In this document: one piece after another, positions 3,914 to 6,531 of the stretch
Position numbering within the stretch: position 1 is the first letter of the stretch
How the letters are laid out: each line of letters opens with the position of its first letter
NCBI GenBank assembly: GCA_903927685.1
Contig: CAIYOB010000926.1
Span: 1 to 6,531, forward strand
DNA from: an uncultured Planctomycetaceae bacterium
Lineage (GTDB): Bacteria; Planctomycetota; Planctomycetia; Pirellulales; Pirellulaceae
Direction: 5' to 3'
DNA length: 6,531 nt
Made by a program: the position numbers and the translations under genes
The notes under the pieces: model-generated
The model's database searches: none
The model's input: only the letters and a program-made list of their open reading frames with translations
Told to the model about the DNA's origin: nothing

Positions 3914-6531
3914 ATGAACCAGCACAGGGTCTGGATGGGACTGGGCGTGGGCCTGCTTCTTTGGGCCGCCTCGTCAGCCATGGCGGCGGCGTTCGAGGGG
4001 CAGTTCTATTGCGGCGCGGGCGACGAGGAGTACCTGCAGTTGCTCGACGTCTCGCGGCGGATGTTCGAGCCGGACCCGGAATACCAGAACCTGCCGATGC
4101 TGTACCTGCCCGCCTGGAACGGCTTTGTCGAAGGGCCGACGTGGGGCGCGTGGTGGATTCAGAACAGCTATGGGCCGACCTATTGCGGCTTGCCCGTGTT
4201 CCAAGAACCGCTGGTCACGTTCCTGCAAAACGCCCAGGACTTGTGGTTCACGCAAATGGGCGACGGCCAACGCGCCGGAGGCAACAACTGGGTCGCTCCG
4301 GACGGCTGCTTGTGCGATGCCGCGTCGCCGGGCTGGATCTACTACAAGCAGGGCGATGGCCGGATCGACATCCACGACTGGGGCGTCGAGTTCACGGCGG
4401 CCGGATTGCTGATGCAGGCTGAACTGCTGCTGATCAGCCGCGACGAGGCGGCCATCCAGCACTACCTGCCGCTGTTGGAACGGTGCGCGAACTTCATCGA
4501 GACTCGCCGGGACCCGGAGCGAAACCTGTTCCTTGCCGGCCCGGCCGGAAATCTGTTGGCTCCCAGTTACGCGGGTTGGCGCCGGCCGGACGGTACGTAC
4601 GGCCAGGCGTACCTCGCCGGACTGAGCATCACCTATATCGCGGCCCTCGACCGGCTGATCGAGGTGGAGAAACTGGCGGGGGCGACGGACCAGGTGACGC
4701 GGTACACCGAGCGGCGAGACGCGGCCCGCCGCGGACTGGCGCAGTTGACGACGGACGAAGGCTACTTCATCAAGTACCTGGACCCGGACGGCACGCAGCA
4801 CGGGGTTTACGGGGCCGAGAAGCACGGTTACTTCGAGGCCGTCTGCAACCATGACGCCGTCTGCTTCCGCGTGGCCGAGGACGACCAGGCTCGCCAGATC
4901 ATGAACAAACTGCGGTCGATCCCCGGACTTCGTCCGCACGACCTGATCGTGACCAACAGTCCGTCGCTGGACGACATGTATGAACCGGCGCACGGGCTGT
5001 GGCAGTTCGGCACGTGGGTCAATGGCGGGCATTGGACGACGTGCGAAGCGCGGATGATGATGGCCTACTCGCGGCTGGGATATTTCGAGGATTCCCGCCG
5101 TGCGATGCGGCAGATTCTGAAGTTCGCCCGCCAGTTCCGCCTGGACAACCCGCTGGTCGCGTTCGGCGACGCCGTGTACCAGCCGAACGAGCCGATCAAC
5201 CTGTGCTACGACAGTTTCGGGGCCCCGACGGCCCTGCTTCGCGGCTTGTTCGAGTACCTGTATCGGGCCGAGGGACTGACGCTTGTGCCACACATCCCCC
5301 CGGGCATCACGCGACTGGAACAGCACTTCCCCGTGCGATTCGGACGCAAGCAGTTGTACTTGGCGACCGTGGGCTCCGGCCCGCTCACGGCGGTCACGGT
5401 CAACGGCCAGCCGTGGACTCGATTCGACGCCCGGACGGTGGATTTGCCGTACGCCGACACGCCGGACGAAGCCGTCATCGAGATCGCGTTGGGCCCCGCC
5501 GCCGCGATCCACTTCACCCCGCGGAGGCCGCCCCTGAAGGACCTGTCGCCACCGCCGCCCGCGGACGCCAGCAGCTGGAGCCCCGAGCTGTTCCCGGTCA
5601 TTTCCACGAACGACTTGCCCTTGCGGATCGGCGCCGACAGCGATGGCAACAATCGATTCGTCGGGCTGATGGCCCGCGCCCGCCTGTTCAGTCGAGCGTT
5701 AACGGCCGACGAAATCGCCGCTTCGTCGCCGGGCAAACCGAGTTCCTTGGACAACGATCCGGCCCTGATCGGCGATTGGCGGCTCGACCGGCAACCGAGC
5801 GGCGTTGTCCCGAACGCCCGCGGCGATGCCCTGCCGGCCACCGTCGTCGGCGAACTCCAGGCCGCCGACGGTCCGAACGGCAAGGTCCTGCAGTTCACCG
5901 GGAAAGGCTACTTGGAGGTGGCCCCCGATCCGCGACTGAACCTGACGTCGGACCTGACGCTGGAAGCCTGGCTCCAGCCGCAATCGCTTGCCGCCGGCGG
6001 AGCCCGTATCCTGGACAAGAGCCGGGTCGGCACGTCCAACGGCTACTTGCTCGACACGCATCCGGGCAATTCCGTGCGGCTGATCGTCGAGCGAAGTGCA
6101 CTCAGCCACGACGCCAGGCTGCCGACGGACAAGTGGACGCACGTCGCGGCGACGGTCGCTGCAGGCGGGCGTCTGGCCTTGTACCTGGACGGCCGGCAGG
6201 TGGCGAGCGTCCAACATGCCTCGCCCGCCGAGGCGGCCACGCTGAACGACCGCATTGCGCGCCTGCGACGATTCCATGCCGCCCTGTCCACGGCCGGGAT
6301 GGCCGACACCTACGAAGCCGCTCACGCCCGACTGGCCGTCGCCGCGCATGCCGTCGCGTTCGCGCGTCTGCAACTCTTGGCGGCGGGCAAGCTCAGCCGC
6401 TTGGCGCCCGCATCGCAATCCGCCGCCGACAAGTCGTACTTCGTCACCGCCAACCGGCTGTGCGAAGGCCTGGAAAGAACGTTGGCCCGCTACGAAAAAG
6501 ACGCCAGCCCGGCCAAGCGGCAGCTGTTCGC
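3914..6531 (+). CDS. Exported six-hairpin glycosidase-like protein with LamG-like module (3' end outside window)
   Basis: The frame is open from ATG at 3914 to the window end, giving 872 codons. A signal peptide is clear (hydrophobic GLGVGLLLWAASSAMA, cleavage near residue 24). Residues about 27-455 resemble the alpha/alpha-barrel (six-hairpin) glycosidase fold: repeated amphipathic helices with Trp/Gly/Asp-rich turns, for example IDIHDWGVEF (151-160), MYEPAHGLWQFGTWVNGG (355-372) and EPINLCYDSFGAPTALLRG (426-444). LVPHIPPG (457-464) opens a small beta domain to about 530, like the C-terminal sandwich after the barrel in GH65/GH78/GH94-type enzymes. I cannot assign a GH family. Candidate acids include D155, E159, E357 and E378, but none is proven. 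A proline-rich linker (537-552) leads to LamG-like sequence in two blocks, 563-602 and 617-770, in an order reversed from the usual one. Residues 771-872 are Ala/Leu/Arg-rich and probably helical. A role in extracytoplasmic glycan breakdown is inferred, supported by the exported redox partner just upstream. Confidence 0.8.
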   Translation, partial: MNQHRVWMGLGVGLLLWAASSAMAAAFEGQFYCGAGDEEYLQLLDVSRRMFEPDPEYQNLPMLYLPAWNGFVEGPTWGAWWIQNSYGPTYCGLPVFQEPLVTFLQNAQDLWFTQMGDGQRAGGNNWVAPDGCLCDAASPGWIYYKQGDGRIDIHDWGVEFTAAGLLMQAELLLISRDEAAIQHYLPLLERCANFIETRRDPERNLFLAGPAGNLLAPSYAGWRRPDGTYGQAYLAGLSITYIAALDRLIEVEKLAGATDQVTRYTERRDAARRGLAQLTTDEGYFIKYLDPDGTQHGVYGAEKHGYFEAVCNHDAVCFRVAEDDQARQIMNKLRSIPGLRPHDLIVTNSPSLDDMYEPAHGLWQFGTWVNGGHWTTCEARMMMAYSRLGYFEDSRRAMRQILKFARQFRLDNPLVAFGDAVYQPNEPINLCYDSFGAPTALLRGLFEYLYRAEGLTLVPHIPPGITRLEQHFPVRFGRKQLYLATVGSGPLTAVTVNGQPWTRFDARTVDLPYADTPDEAVIEIALGPAAAIHFTPRRPPLKDLSPPPPADASSWSPELFPVISTNDLPLRIGADSDGNNRFVGLMARARLFSRALTADEIAASSPGKPSSLDNDPALIGDWRLDRQPSGVVPNARGDALPATVVGELQAADGPNGKVLQFTGKGYLEVAPDPRLNLTSDLTLEAWLQPQSLAAGGARILDKSRVGTSNGYLLDTHPGNSVRLIVERSALSHDARLPTDKWTHVAATVAAGGRLALYLDGRQVASVQHASPAEAATLNDRIARLRRFHAALSTAGMADTYEAAHARLAVAAHAVAFARLQLLAAGKLSRLAPASQSAADKSYFVTANRLCEGLERTLARYEKDASPAKRQLF

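Noticed and set aside
3059..3925. Minus-strand open frames antisense to the Gfo/Idh/MocA gene
   Set aside because: They are Arg/Pro/Ser-rich shadows of a gene with unmistakable Rossmann and EKP motifs on the other strand.
3974..5512. Long minus-strand open frame of 512 codons
   Set aside because: It is antisense to the glycosidase-like gene, has an Arg/Val/Gln-rich composition and no domain or signal. The plus-strand frame gives a coherent exported multidomain protein.
1..6531. CRISPR array, tRNA, rRNA, insertion sequence or phage genes
   Set aside because: I saw no regularly spaced repeats, no tRNA-like cloverleaf, no transposase motif and no terminal inverted repeats. Almost all of the window is taken up by three coding genes.

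Overview
The window is GC-rich and gene-dense. It holds two partial genes and one complete gene, all encoding proteins with export signals. Several traits point to the Planctomycetes/Verrucomicrobia group, most likely a planctomycete: a Tat-exported Gfo/Idh/MocA oxidoreductase, a secreted FAD-dependent oxidoreductase with a golvesin-type C-terminal domain, and a large secreted glycosidase-like protein with a LamG-type domain. No 16S or other marker gene is present, so this placement is inferred from gene content.

Layout: (1) Bases 1-2249, minus strand, encode an exported FAD-dependent oxidoreductase of the FAD_oxidored (xanthan-lyase-annotated) type. Its 3' end runs off the left edge, probably only a few codons short of the stop. 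(2) Bases 2250-2547 form a divergent intergenic region with a promoter-like pair in each direction, a cluster of overlapping inverted repeats and a perfect 8-bp-stem hairpin in the probable leader of the rightward genes. (3) Bases 2548-3870, plus strand, encode a complete 440-residue Gfo/Idh/MocA oxidoreductase with a classic twin-arginine signal. (4) After a 43-base gap, an open frame from 3914 runs off the right edge. Its 872 visible residues comprise a signal peptide, an alpha/alpha-barrel glycosidase-like domain, a LamG-like domain whose halves appear in reversed order, and a helical tail.

The two rightward genes are probably co-transcribed, and the FAD gene is divergently transcribed from the same control region. 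All three proteins appear to be exported, which suggests joint work on an extracytoplasmic sugar or polysaccharide: two redox enzymes of families that act on sugars and related alcohols, and one glycosidase-like protein with a probable glycan-binding module. The substrate cannot be read from the sequence. The most unusual observation is the apparent circular permutation of the LamG-like module. The control region is the next most interesting item. Several long frames on the opposite strands are GC-driven shadows and are not annotated.
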